This document shows, in pieces, positions 26,964 to 36,030 of a stretch of 64,000 bases of DNA. The stretch is from CAWJFP01 sp963842155 (GTDB lineage: Bacteria; Pseudomonadota; Alphaproteobacteria; JACZXZ01). The notes under the pieces are model-generated. The model did no database searches and was not told the DNA's origin. It saw only the letters and a program-made list of their open reading frames with translations. The number at the start of each line of letters is the position of its first letter. Positions within the stretch are counted from its first letter, which is position 1. The stretch covers positions 124,001-188,000 of the forward strand of contig CAWJFP010000012.1 of assembly GCA_963842155.1 (NCBI GenBank), read 5' to 3'. Made by a program: the position numbers and the translations under genes.

Positions 26964-27323
26964 CTATTGGTTCAGCTTCCAGGTGCCGTCCGGCTGCAGG
27001 CAGGCGACGCCGTTGACGACGCTGCCGTCCTGCTGACGCCACTGGCCCTGATTGCAGGTGGGCGCCGCTTGCGCCGCCGCGGGCGCGGGGGCGGGCGCAT
27101 AGGTGACGGGCGGCGCCACCACCACGGGGGGCGGCGCGTAATAGGGCGGCGGGTAATAGTAATAGGGCGGCGGCGGACCATAATAGGGTCCCCACCACGG
27201 CACGCCCACGCCGACCCCGATGAAATAGCGTGCCGCAGCCGGAGATACTCCCAGCCCGATCACGGCCGCGAGCATCAAAGCGCCCAAGACCGCTGGACGC
27301 GTCATTGCGCCTAACATCCTCAT
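26964..27323 (-). CDS. Secreted Tyr/Pro-rich small protein
   Basis: A signal peptide (MTRPAVLGALMLAAVIGLGVSPAAA) precedes a very Tyr/Pro-rich low-complexity run (GPPPPYYYYPPPYYAPPP) and a short C-terminal segment CNQGQWRQQDGSVVNGVACL with two Cys. Length is 119 from ATG 27323; an internal Met six residues in is also possible. Similar small exported proteins occur across alphaproteobacteria without known function; structural or surface roles are likely. It converges with fahA. The 270 bases upstream (27324-27594) show no gene. Confidence 0.7.
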   Translation of the reverse strand: MRMLGAMTRPAVLGALMLAAVIGLGVSPAAARYFIGVGVGVPWWGPYYGPPPPYYYYPPPYYAPPPVVVAPPVTYAPAPAPAAAQAAPTCNQGQWRQQDGSVVNGVACLQPDGTWKLNQ

Positions 27324-27594
27324 GGCTCGGACTCCCGGCAAAAATTCCTGTCGAAACATTAGGAGCAGTCGGCGGCGTCTCAAGCTCTGGTCCCGAAGCT
27401 TCCGTGACGAAGAGATACGCCGACAATTCCAGACTATTTCGACCCCTCTCCACTCTGCTCTTATGCCGTGATACGGGCGATGCCCGTTCACCCTGCGTCG
27501 GATAAATCTTTACGATTCCTCAGATTAATGGAGCCTGAACGAAAGCAATGCCGTCGCCGCAAGTTCGATTCGACGGGGACCGGCTGGCTGCCGA

Positions 27595-28275
27595 TCAGGC
27601 TGGGTCCCGCGACTCGCGGCGGATCTCGTCGACCGCCCGCTTGAGGATCTCGGTCAGACGCGTTTGCTCCTCGCGCGAGGCATGCCGCTTCTCGATCAGC
27701 GCCGCCCTCAGCGCGCGCCGGGCTTGATGCAGCTCCCGCCCGGCCCGGTGGGAGTCCTCTTCGCCCAAAGAGGCCGAATCGCCCTCTTCGCCGTCTTCGG
27801 CTTCCTCGCCGGCGAAGACTTGGCGCACCCGCTCCATCTTTTTTCCGATGCGTTCGAGCTGCGCCAGGATCAGCGTGGCGGCTGCGCGGTTCTCCTCGAG
27901 CTGGGCCTGCCCGGCTTCGGTGACGCGGTAAAGTTTCTTGGTGCCTTCGGCCTCGACCGTGGCGTAGCCGATCTCCTCGAGATAGGTGAGGGCGGGATAG
28001 ACCATGCCCGGGCTCGGGCTGTAGAAGCCGCTCGAGCGCTCTTCGAAGGCCTTGATGATCTCGTAGCCGTGACGCGGCTTTTCTGCCAAGAGCGCCAGGA
28101 TAACGAGTTGCAGATCGCCCGAAGCGAGCTTTCGCCCGGTGCGAAAGCCGCGTGCCCCCGCTCCGGCGCCGCCGCCCAGTCCGGCCAGGAAATGGCCGAT
28201 GCCATGGCTGCGATAATGGCGGCCCATGAAGCGGTGGCCGCGATGTCGCGTGAGTTTTTCCGTTGGATGAGGCAT
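27595..28275 (-). CDS. YqjI-like PadR family regulator with His-rich N terminus
   Basis: After a basic, His/Gly-rich extension (HRGHRFMGRHYRSHGIGH, residues about 11-28), the PadR domain reads LASGDLQLVILALLAEKPRH, YEIIKAFEERSSGFYSPSPGMVYPALTYLEEIGYATVEAEG, then KLYRVTEAG. This closely resembles YqjI, the Ni/Fe-responsive repressor whose N-terminal His-rich region binds metal. The C-terminal helical part is acidic. The ATG at 28275 has GGAG seven bases upstream. The usual partner, a siderophore-interacting ferric reductase (YqjH), is absent; the divergent neighbour is a molybdenum hydroxylase subunit. Confidence 0.87.
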   Translation of the reverse strand: MPHPTEKLTRHRGHRFMGRHYRSHGIGHFLAGLGGGAGAGARGFRTGRKLASGDLQLVILALLAEKPRHGYEIIKAFEERSSGFYSPSPGMVYPALTYLEEIGYATVEAEGTKKLYRVTEAGQAQLEENRAAATLILAQLERIGKKMERVRQVFAGEEAEDGEEGDSASLGEEDSHRAGRELHQARRALRAALIEKRHASREEQTRLTEILKRAVDEIRRESRDPA

Positions 28276-28295
28276 AAATGCTCCAATTATCAGTC

Positions 28296-28322
28296 CTAAG
28301 ATAGGTCTTAAGATATATCTAA
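28296..28322. promoter_or_regulatory. Probable PadR operator with overlapping palindromes
   Basis: The AT-rich stretch upstream of the PadR start holds TCTTAAGA (28306-28313) and AGATATATCT (28311-28320), overlapping perfect palindromes, with a further TAAGATA copy just before. PadR repressors of the YqjI type bind AT-rich dyads of this kind and usually autoregulate. Binding is inferred. Confidence 0.45.
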
Positions 28323-28445
28323 CGATTATTCCTGTCAAGCTCTCTTGATAGGCGGGGCTTGCCAAGGGCCGCAATCGGGCATGGAGCCATGGCTCGAAAC
28401 GAAGTATCTCTCCCCCCCGGAGGCATTCGATCGGCAGGATGGGAC

Positions 28446-30809
28446 ATGGACGCTCGCGCGAGCTTCAACAAATTCGGCATCGGCCAGCCGGTGCCGCGCA
28501 AGGAAGATCCGCGATTTCTCGAAGGGCGCGGGCGATATGTCGATGACATCGCGCGGCCCGGCCAGGCTTACGGCCAAGTCGTCCGTTCGCCTCATGCCCA
28601 TGCAAGGATCAGATCGATCGATAGGACGCAGGCCCGAGCGGCGCCGGGCGTGCTGGCGGTGCTGACCGGCGAGGATGTGGCGGCGGACGGGCTCGGGCGC
28701 ATTCCCTGCAACGTCACCGCCGCCGCTTATGGCGGTCCCGCCGGCTATCAGGCTTGGCATCCCGTCCTGGTCAAGGATCGCGCGCGGCATGTCGGCGACC
28801 CCGTCGCCTTCGTCGTCGCCGAGACGCTGGCTCAAGCCAAGGACGCCGCCGAGCTCATCGAGATCGATTACGAGATCCTCCCGGCGGTCACCTCGACAGC
28901 CGACGCGGCGAAGCCCGGCGCGCCCCTGGTGTGGGACGAGGCGGCCGCCAACATCTGCTTCGCGATGGAGCGCGGCAGCAAGGCCGCCGCCGACGCCGCC
29001 TTCAAGGGCGCCGCGCGGATCGTCGAAATGAGCCTGGTCAACAATCGCCTCTGCGCCAATTCGCTGGAGCCGCGAGCATCGCTTGGCGAATATGACGAAG
29101 TCAGCGGGCGCTTTACCCTCCATACCAGCTCGCAAGGCCCGCATAAATTGCGGCCCGTCCTGGCGCGCGCGGTCTTCCATAAGACGGAAGCGGATTTCCG
29201 CGTGGTTTGCCCCGATGTCGGCGGCGGCTTCGGCATGAAGGGAAGCGTCTATCCCGAGGATGTGCTGGTGCTCTGGGCGGCGCGGCGGACAGGCCGGCCG
29301 GTCAAATGGGTGGCCGAGCGCGCGGAAGGCATCCTCAGCGACAACCATGCGCGCGACGCCTGTTGCGAGGCGGCGCTCGCCCTCGACAAGGAGGGCAAGT
29401 TCCTCGGCCTCAAGGTGGCGGCGGATTACGCGCTGGGCGCCTATCTTTCGCTGAACGCCGCCGTGCCGGCCGGCCTCGGCTCCCTGGCCTATGTCAACGT
29501 CTACGAGATCCCCGCCATTCATATCGCCTTCAGGGGCGTCTTCACCCATACGACGGCGACGGGACCCTATCGCGGCGCCGGCAAGCCGGAGGCGGTCTAT
29601 GTCATCGAGCGCCTGATCGACCGCGCGGCGCGCGAGATGGGGATCGATCCCGCCGAGCTGCGCCGGCGCAACTTCATCGCGCCAGCGAGCCTGCCCTACA
29701 AGACGCCGCTCAACACGGTCTATGACAGCGGCGAGTTCGAGGCTGTCATGGACAAGGCGCTGGCCGTCGCCGACTGGCAGGGCTTCGAGGCTAGACGCAC
29801 AGCGTCGCGGCAAGCGGGGAAGCTGCGCGGCCGCGGCCTCGCCTATTTCGTCGAGATCGCGGCGCCCTTCAACGACCGCATGGAGGTCCGCCTCGACGAG
29901 AGCGGCAACGTCGCGGTCATCGCCGGCACCCATAGCCACGGCCAGGGCCACGAGACCGTCTATGCGCAGATGGTCTCGGAGTGGCTCGGCGTGGGGTTCG
30001 ATACGGTGCGCGTCATCCAGGGCGACACGGACCGCGTCGCCTTCGGCCGCGGCACCTACGGCTCGCGCAGCATGTCGATCGGCGGCTCATCCTTGAAGAA
30101 GGCGACCGACATCATCGTCGAGAAGGCGCGCGAGATGGCGTCGCATATCCTGGAGGCGGCGCCCGCTGACATCGAGTTCTCGGCCGGTAGCTTCACCGTC
30201 GCGGGCACCGACCGCTCGATCGCGCTCGTCGAGATCGCCAAGCGCGCTCACGCGCCCGCCGGATGGCCGGCGCAGTTCGGCATCGGCCTCGAGGCGGTGG
30301 GCAGCTTCGCGCCCACGGCGCCGAATTTCCCCAATGGCTGTCATGTCTGCGAGGTCGAGATCGATCCCGAGACGGGCAGAAGCGAGATCGTTCGCTACAC
30401 CGCCGTCGACGATTCCGGCCTCATCATCAACCCGTTGCTGTTCGAAGGGCAGATCCATGGCGGCATCGCCATGGGCATCGGGCAGGCGCTGCTGGAAAAG
30501 GTCGAATATGATCCGGAATCGGGCCAGCTCCTCTCGGGCAGCTTCCTCGATTACGTCATGCCGCGGGCGGACGACATGCCCTTCTTCGATCTCGACGAGC
30601 ATGGCGCGGCCTGCAAGACCAATCCGCTCGGCGTGAAGGGCGCGGGCGAATCGGGCACCGTGGGCGCCCCGCCCGCCATCATCAACGCCATCATCGACGC
30701 GCTCGAGCCCTACGGCGTCGCCGACATCGAGATGCCGGCCACGCCGCAGCGCGTCTGGCAAGCGATCAGCGCGGCGGCGTCGCGAGGAAATCCAAAAGCG
30801 CGCGGTTGA
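28446..30809 (+). CDS. Xanthine dehydrogenase family molybdenum hydroxylase, large subunit (orphan)
   Basis: The N-terminal domain shows GRGRYVDDIARPGQAYGQVVRSPHAHA, and the molybdopterin domain shows PDVGGGFGMKG, the substrate loop TGPYRGAGKPEAVYVIERL, GTHSHGQGHETVYAQ and the catalytic KGAGESGT. The length of 787 from ATG 28446 matches CoxL/XdhB-type subunits. The CO dehydrogenase active loop (AYxCSFR) is absent, so it is not a form I CO dehydrogenase. The FAD and 2Fe-2S subunits normally in the operon are missing on both sides; they may be elsewhere, or the protein works with another electron acceptor. MoaB at 17.7 kb may serve it. Confidence 0.9.
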   Translation: MDARASFNKFGIGQPVPRKEDPRFLEGRGRYVDDIARPGQAYGQVVRSPHAHARIRSIDRTQARAAPGVLAVLTGEDVAADGLGRIPCNVTAAAYGGPAGYQAWHPVLVKDRARHVGDPVAFVVAETLAQAKDAAELIEIDYEILPAVTSTADAAKPGAPLVWDEAAANICFAMERGSKAAADAAFKGAARIVEMSLVNNRLCANSLEPRASLGEYDEVSGRFTLHTSSQGPHKLRPVLARAVFHKTEADFRVVCPDVGGGFGMKGSVYPEDVLVLWAARRTGRPVKWVAERAEGILSDNHARDACCEAALALDKEGKFLGLKVAADYALGAYLSLNAAVPAGLGSLAYVNVYEIPAIHIAFRGVFTHTTATGPYRGAGKPEAVYVIERLIDRAAREMGIDPAELRRRNFIAPASLPYKTPLNTVYDSGEFEAVMDKALAVADWQGFEARRTASRQAGKLRGRGLAYFVEIAAPFNDRMEVRLDESGNVAVIAGTHSHGQGHETVYAQMVSEWLGVGFDTVRVIQGDTDRVAFGRGTYGSRSMSIGGSSLKKATDIIVEKAREMASHILEAAPADIEFSAGSFTVAGTDRSIALVEIAKRAHAPAGWPAQFGIGLEAVGSFAPTAPNFPNGCHVCEVEIDPETGRSEIVRYTAVDDSGLIINPLLFEGQIHGGIAMGIGQALLEKVEYDPESGQLLSGSFLDYVMPRADDMPFFDLDEHGAACKTNPLGVKGAGESGTVGAPPAIINAIIDALEPYGVADIEMPATPQRVWQAISAAASRGNPKARG

Positions 30810-31812
30810 ACCGTTCCGGCGCTTCGACATGCGGGATATGGCCGCAATCCGGGATCTCGACGATCTTGAGGCCGGGCATCGCCTGCTGCGCCGCTCGCGC
30901 GAGTTCGGGGAAGTTCCCCATTTGCTGGCGGACCTCGGGGGTCACGAACTGCCGCCCAAGCGCGGCATGATCCGCCGCGCCGTAGATCAGCAGGCTCGGC
31001 AGGCGGATGAAGGGCAGGTCGTAAACGACCGGCTGCTGGTAGATCATCTGATAGGTCAGCGCCGAAGCCTTGGCGTAACGCGGATATTCGCCGCTCAGCA
31101 TCATCCGCGCATAAGGCTCGACCAGCCGCTCATAGTCCGCTTTCCAGGTCACGAAATAGCCTTGGACGAACTTGCGATAGCCCGCTTGCGTCTGCGTCAG
31201 CTCGGCCTGGATCAGCGCCTCGGTGGTCTGCGGCGCGACATAACGGCGGTAGTCCTCGAGCCCGATGGGGTCCTCCAAAAGGAGATGCTCGACCCGCTCC
31301 GGATGGGTGCGCGCGAAGCGGATGGCGATGGCGCCGCCCGTCGAATGGCCGAGCAGGTCGACGCGACCGACCTTCAGCGCGTCCAGCAGCGCCAGCGTGT
31401 TGGCCACCAGCAGATCGAAGCTATAATGGATGTCCGGCTTCGCGGATTTGCCGAAGCCGATCTGGTCGGGCACGACGACGCGATAGCCGGCCTCCGTCAG
31501 CAGGCGGATGGGACCGTCCCAATAGAAGCCGGCGAAATTCTTGCCGTGCAGCAGGACGATCGTGCGGCCGTTCGGCGCCCCCGCCGCCGGCACATCCATA
31601 TAGGCCATGCGCAACGTCTGACCCTCGATCTCGAGGGGAAGAAAACGGACCGGCGCGGGGTAGGGCAGGGACTCCATGGCGATGCCGAGCGGCACGCTAT
31701 AAGCGGGGAAGACCGGCTCCGGCGCCGCGCTTTCGTCGGCGTTCGCCAATCCCGCCGCCGCCAAGCCGATCGTGGAGGCGAGGGCGGCGACCGTCCGAAG
31801 GCTCGCTTGCAT
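30766..31812 (-). CDS. Exported alpha/beta hydrolase
   Basis: A signal peptide (RTVAALASTIGLAAAGLANA) precedes a standard alpha/beta hydrolase: IVLLHGKNFAGFYWDG (oxyanion loop), GHSTGG (nucleophile Ser elbow), LIYGAADHAA (acid) and CGHIPHVEAPERFN (His). Length is 348. The fold covers esterases, dehalogenases and C-C hydrolases; the substrate cannot be told. Its 3' end overlaps the convergent molybdenum hydroxylase gene by 44 bases. It starts 84 bases from the divergent racemase-family gene. Confidence 0.87.
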   Translation of the reverse strand: MQASLRTVAALASTIGLAAAGLANADESAAPEPVFPAYSVPLGIAMESLPYPAPVRFLPLEIEGQTLRMAYMDVPAAGAPNGRTIVLLHGKNFAGFYWDGPIRLLTEAGYRVVVPDQIGFGKSAKPDIHYSFDLLVANTLALLDALKVGRVDLLGHSTGGAIAIRFARTHPERVEHLLLEDPIGLEDYRRYVAPQTTEALIQAELTQTQAGYRKFVQGYFVTWKADYERLVEPYARMMLSGEYPRYAKASALTYQMIYQQPVVYDLPFIRLPSLLIYGAADHAALGRQFVTPEVRQQMGNFPELARAAQQAMPGLKIVEIPDCGHIPHVEAPERFNRALLDFLATPPR

Positions 31813-31896
31813 GATGGGCTCCGCGCGTCTGTTATCGCGCCTTGATAGGCGCGCGCAACAATTCTCCATTATAGTCGCGCCCGGGAGGGGCGAGCC

Positions 31897-32928
31897 ATGA
31901 GCCGGACAAGCTTTCGCGTCGTCGACATGCATACGGCAGGCGAGCCCGTGCGCATCGTCACCGAGGGTTATCCGGAACTGCAAGGCAAAAGCCTGCTCGA
32001 GAAACGCCAGGACGCGAGGCGTCGCTTCGACGGGATACGCAAGCTCCTCATGCTGGAACCGCGCGGCCATGCCGGCATGTATGGCGTCATTCCGCTCGCG
32101 CCGAGCCGTCCCGATGCGGCGCTCGCGGTGCTCTTCACCCATAACGAGGGCTACAGCACCATGTGCGGCCATGCGACGATCGCCGTCGGACGCTGGGCGG
32201 TGGAATCCGGCCGCGTCGCCGTCGATCCGGCAGCACCGCGCTTCGCGCTCGAGACGCCTTGTGGCCTGGTCGGGATAGCCCTCGAGCCGGGCCTGGGCGA
32301 TGCACCCTTCGTCTGGTTCGAAAGCGTGCCGGCTTTCGCCAGCCATCTCGATCGGCGCCTGGAGCTGCCGCGCTTTGGCCGCGTCGCGTTCGACATCGCC
32401 TTCGGCGGGGCCTATTACGCGATCCTGCCGTCCTCGCGGCTTGGCCTATCGCTGGCCACGACGCCGCTCGAGACGCTCGTGGCGGCGGGCGTGGCGCTCA
32501 CCGACGCCGCGCGCGAGGCGGTCGCGATAAGCCATCCCGACGAGCCCGATCTCGGTTTTCTCTACGGCACGATCCTGACGGACGACGCGGCGCCCGAGAG
32601 CGGATCGCCGAGCTACAATCTCTGCATCTTCGCGGAAGGGCAGATCGACCGCTCGCCGACCGGGAGCGGCGCGACGGCGCGCATGGCGCTCGACCATGCC
32701 CGCGGTCGCATCGCGCCGGGCCGCCGCCGCGAGTTCCGCGGGATCGCCGGTCAGGGCTTCATCGCCGAGATCGCCTCGGTCGAGGGGCAGGGCACGGCGG
32801 CCCGCGTAAGAGTGCGGGTCGGCGGCAGATCCTACTATACCGGCGAGGCGCGCTTCACCCTCGAGGCGTCCGATCCGCTGGGTGCCGGATTCCGCCTTCC
32901 CGCCCGTTTCGCCGACATCATGCGCTGA
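31897..32928 (+). CDS. Proline racemase family: probable trans-3-hydroxy-L-proline dehydratase
   Basis: The first catalytic Cys is in STMCGHATIAVGRW. At the second site, proline and 4-hydroxyproline racemases have Cys, but here the motif is DRSPTGSGATARMAL, with Thr. The Cys/Thr pair is the mark of trans-3-hydroxy-L-proline dehydratases, which give delta-1-pyrroline-2-carboxylate. Length is 343. It lies upstream of a gamma-glutamyltransferase in the same direction, so both may serve uptake and breakdown of peptide-derived amino acids. No pyrroline-2-carboxylate reductase is seen here. Confidence 0.85.
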   Translation: MSRTSFRVVDMHTAGEPVRIVTEGYPELQGKSLLEKRQDARRRFDGIRKLLMLEPRGHAGMYGVIPLAPSRPDAALAVLFTHNEGYSTMCGHATIAVGRWAVESGRVAVDPAAPRFALETPCGLVGIALEPGLGDAPFVWFESVPAFASHLDRRLELPRFGRVAFDIAFGGAYYAILPSSRLGLSLATTPLETLVAAGVALTDAAREAVAISHPDEPDLGFLYGTILTDDAAPESGSPSYNLCIFAEGQIDRSPTGSGATARMALDHARGRIAPGRRREFRGIAGQGFIAEIASVEGQGTAARVRVRVGGRSYYTGEARFTLEASDPLGAGFRLPARFADIMR

Positions 32929-33005
32929 CCGCCATCCCGCTGGCCCCCTGTCCTTGACGGCGATTGTCCTGTAGGAAAAATAACGACCGATTCGAAGGAA
33001 CCTTC

Positions 33006-34589
33006 ATGCGCGACTTCCAAAAGCCGGGACGCTCGGCGATCTATGCCGAGAACGGCGCCGTCGCCACTTCGCACCCGGTAGCCTCGCTCGCGGCCCTCGA
33101 TGTGCTGCGCGCGGGCGGCAATGCGGTCGACGCCGCGATCGCCGCGGCCGCCATCCTCTGCGTCGTCGAGGCCCATGCGACCGGCATCGGCGGCGATTGC
33201 TTCTGCATCTATTCGCCCAAGGGCGGCGGCCTCGTCGCCTATAACGGCTCCGGCGCGGCGCCGGCGGCGCTCGCGCGCGAGCGGCTCGCCGCCGAGGGCT
33301 TGGCCGCGATCGGCATCGACAGCGTGCACTCGGTCACCGTGCCGGGCGCGGTCGAGGCCTGGTGCCGCCTTCATGCGGATCACGGCAGCCGGCCCTTCGA
33401 GGCGCTTCTGCGGCCGGCGATCGCATTGGCCGAGGAGGGCTACCTCATCTATCCGCGCGTCGCCTATGACTGGCACGCCTACCGGGGCCGGCTCGACCAC
33501 GACGCGGCGGCGCGGCGCTTGTTCATGCCGAACGGCGTCCCGCTCAAGGCCGGCGACAGGCACGCCCAGCCCGCGCTCGGCCGCACCTTGCGCAAGATCG
33601 CGCGGGAGGGGCGCGACGGATTCTATCTCGGCGAGGTCGCCCAAAAGATCGTGGCGACCCTGAATTCGCTCGGCGGCGTGCAAAGCGCCGAGGATTTCGC
33701 GGCCCATCGCGGCGAATATGTCGAGCCCATCTCGACGACATATCGGGGCGTCGAGATATTCGAATGCCCGCCCAACGGGCAAGGCATGACGGCGCTCCTC
33801 ATCATGAACATCCTGTCGGGCTTCCGGATGGGCGGCGCCGAGCTCGGCGAGGCAGAGCGCATCCATCTCTTCGCCGAAGCGACGAAGCTCGGCTATGCCG
33901 AGCGCGACGCCTGGTGCGCCGATCCGCGCTTCGCGCCGCCGCCTCTCGCGCGGCTGCTTTCGGAGGATCACGCCGCCGCTCTGCGCGCGCGCATCGATCC
34001 CGATCGCGCCGCCGACGGCCGCGTCCTCGCGACCGTCGCGCATCGAGACACGGTCTATCTCGCGGTGGTGGACAGGGACCGCAACGCGGTCTCCTTCATC
34101 AATTCGCTCTTTCATCCCTTCGGCAGCGGCATCCTCGATCCGCATACCGGCGTGCTGCTGCAAAATCGGGGGGCAGGTTTCGTGCTCGAAGAGGGCCACC
34201 CCAACTGCGTGGGGCCCGGCAAGCGGCCGCTTCATACCATTATCCCCGGCTTCGCGATCAAGGACGGCAAGCCGTGGATGGCTTTCGGCGTCATGGGCGG
34301 CCAGTACCAGGCCTCCGGCCATGCCCAGCTCATCAGCCATATGCTCGATCGCGGGATGGGGCCGCAGCAGGCGATGGAGGAGCCGCGCAGCTTTGCCCAT
34401 GACGGGCTGCTCGAGCTCGAGACCACCGTCGGCGACGGGGCGAGGCAAGCGCTCGCGCGCAAGGGTCACAAGATCGTCCCCGCCCCGATGCCGCTCGGCG
34501 GCGCGCAAGCGATCCAGATCGACTGGGAGCGCGGCCTCCTCATCGCCGGCTCCGAGCCGCGCAAGGACGGCTGCGCGATGGGCTATTGA
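33006..34589 (+). CDS. Gamma-glutamyltransferase family protein
   Basis: The N-terminal region has ATSHPVASLAALDVLRAGGNAVDAAIA, and the Ntn-hydrolase processing site is RDTVYLAVVDRDRNAVSFIN, whose Thr corresponds to the nucleophile in the TTHYSVVD motif of E. coli GGT. Later motifs include GVMGGQYQASGHAQLI. Length is 527 from ATG 33006, which has GGAA upstream. No signal peptide is seen, so it may be cytoplasmic, unlike glutathione-degrading periplasmic GGT. Substrates could be gamma-glutamyl or other N-acyl amides. Confidence 0.88.
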   Translation: MRDFQKPGRSAIYAENGAVATSHPVASLAALDVLRAGGNAVDAAIAAAAILCVVEAHATGIGGDCFCIYSPKGGGLVAYNGSGAAPAALARERLAAEGLAAIGIDSVHSVTVPGAVEAWCRLHADHGSRPFEALLRPAIALAEEGYLIYPRVAYDWHAYRGRLDHDAAARRLFMPNGVPLKAGDRHAQPALGRTLRKIAREGRDGFYLGEVAQKIVATLNSLGGVQSAEDFAAHRGEYVEPISTTYRGVEIFECPPNGQGMTALLIMNILSGFRMGGAELGEAERIHLFAEATKLGYAERDAWCADPRFAPPPLARLLSEDHAAALRARIDPDRAADGRVLATVAHRDTVYLAVVDRDRNAVSFINSLFHPFGSGILDPHTGVLLQNRGAGFVLEEGHPNCVGPGKRPLHTIIPGFAIKDGKPWMAFGVMGGQYQASGHAQLISHMLDRGMGPQQAMEEPRSFAHDGLLELETTVGDGARQALARKGHKIVPAPMPLGGAQAIQIDWERGLLIAGSEPRKDGCAMGY

Positions 34590-34601
34590 GGCCGCGCGGG
34601 C

Positions 34602-35411
34602 TCAGAGCTTGGATTCGGGCGGGAACTTGGGGCGGCGCTTCTCGCGGTGCGAAGCCAGCCCCTCGCGAACGTCGGGGGAGCCGAAGCCCAGGAACTCGAG
34701 CGCGAGCGAGGCATCGAAGGTCGGCCCGGCCATGCGCAGCCAGTTGTTGAGCGCGTATTTCGTCCAGCGTATGGCGCTGGGCGCCGCTTCCGCGAGGCGC
34801 GCGGCGATCTCGACCGCTTTCTCCTCCAGCGCTTCCGCCTCGACCGCGAGCGAGACGAGCCCGATGCGCTCGGCCTCGGCGCCCGAGATCGGATCGCAGA
34901 GCAGGAGATAATATTTCGCCTTCGCCATGCCGCAGAGGAGCGGCCAGATGATGGCGGAATGGTCGCCCGCCGCCACGCCCAGCCGCGTATGGCCGTCGAT
35001 GATCCGCGCGTCCTTGGCGGCGATCGAGATATCGGCGAGCAAACCGCAGACGAGCCCGGCGCCGACGGCGGGCCCGCGCATGGCGCTCACCACCGGCTTC
35101 GAGCAGTTGATGAGGTTGTAGACGATGTCGCGCGCCTCCTTCCACACGGCACTGCGGGTGTGGAAATCCCCGATCATCTCCTCGATCATGGCGAAATCGC
35201 CGCCGGCGGAGAACGCCTCGCCGGCGCCGCGCAGGATCACGGCCGCGACGCTCTCGTCCGCGTCGATGTCGCGCCAGATCGTGGCCAGCTCGCCGTGCAT
35301 CTTGCGATCCGCGGCGTTGAGCTTCCCCGGATTCGACATGGTAAGGCGCAGCACGCGCGGATGCGGCCTGTCGAACTGGAGCCGCTCATAGCCTCTGTAG
35401 CGATCGGTCAT
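34602..35411 (-). CDS. Enoyl-CoA hydratase/isomerase family protein
   Basis: The crotonase fold is shown by LRLTMSNPGKLNAADRKM, the oxyanion-hole motif AFSAGGDFAMIEEM and KPVVSAMRGPAVGAGLVCGLLADI, where a second NH comes from the AGL helix. The usual catalytic Glu positions read LGVAAGDHSAIIWP, with Asp-His in place of one Glu. Length is 269. It is a lone gene between two rightward genes and may act in fatty-acid or aromatic-acid CoA pathways. The specific substrate is unknown. Confidence 0.88.
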   Translation of the reverse strand: MTDRYRGYERLQFDRPHPRVLRLTMSNPGKLNAADRKMHGELATIWRDIDADESVAAVILRGAGEAFSAGGDFAMIEEMIGDFHTRSAVWKEARDIVYNLINCSKPVVSAMRGPAVGAGLVCGLLADISIAAKDARIIDGHTRLGVAAGDHSAIIWPLLCGMAKAKYYLLLCDPISGAEAERIGLVSLAVEAEALEEKAVEIAARLAEAAPSAIRWTKYALNNWLRMAGPTFDASLALEFLGFGSPDVREGLASHREKRRPKFPPESKL

Positions 35412-35574
35412 CCTGTTGCTGCGCCTCCGTACGGGAATCGATATCGCGTTTAGCCCGGCGGGTCGCCGAGGAAATCGCCCGCGCTCGCGCGGCGGCTTGC
35501 GGTGCCGGATGGGTCTCCATTACTCTATCGGGAAATCGCGCCGCGATCAGCGACAATCGGGAGGGCCGGCTGCC

Positions 35575-36030
35575 ATGCCTCTCAAAGCGCTCGAGCATTT
35601 TCTTATCCTCGCCGAGGATCTCGAGGCCACCAGGAATTTCTACGTCGATGTGCTGGGCTTGCGCGTCGGCGCGCGCCCGCCTTTCCCGTTTCCGGGCTAC
35701 TGGCTCTATCTGGGCGACACGCCATGCGTCCATCTGGCGGCGGCGCGCGCCAATAGCGGGCAGGAGGATTATCTCGGCCGGCGCCAGACGGCCGTCGGCA
35801 CGGGCCCGATCGATCACATGGCGTTCGTCTGCGACGGGCTGGAGGCGATGGTCGCCGAGCTCGAGCGGCGCAAGCTGCCGATGCGGCACCGCATCGTGCC
35901 GGAGCAGGGCGTGCATCAGCTTTTCATCCAGGACCCGAACGGCATCACGCTCGAGCTCAATTTCTTCTTCGACGCCCGGAAAAAGCAGAGCGAGACGGCC
36001 CCGGCGGCGGTCGCGACAGCGGCAGGCTAA
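35575..36030 (+). CDS. VOC (glyoxalase/bleomycin-resistance fold) protein
   Basis: One vicinal-oxygen-chelate domain of 151 residues: LEHFLILAEDLEATRNFYVDVLGLRVG, IDHMAFVCDGLEAMVAEL, HQLFIQDPNGITLELNF. Metal ligands His (near residues 8 and 81) and Glu (in LELNF) are present, consistent with a metal-dependent lyase or dioxygenase. The ATG at 35575 has GGGAGG upstream. Its stop overlaps the stop of the convergent carbamoyltransferase by four bases. Confidence 0.88.
   Translation: MPLKALEHFLILAEDLEATRNFYVDVLGLRVGARPPFPFPGYWLYLGDTPCVHLAAARANSGQEDYLGRRQTAVGTGPIDHMAFVCDGLEAMVAELERRKLPMRHRIVPEQGVHQLFIQDPNGITLELNFFFDARKKQSETAPAAVATAAG

Noticed and set aside
28446..30809. Carbon monoxide dehydrogenase large subunit (CoxL)
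   Set aside because: The AYxCSFR active loop is absent and no CoxM/CoxS partners are present.
31897..32928. Proline or 4-hydroxyproline racemase
   Set aside because: The second catalytic Cys is Thr, which marks dehydratases.
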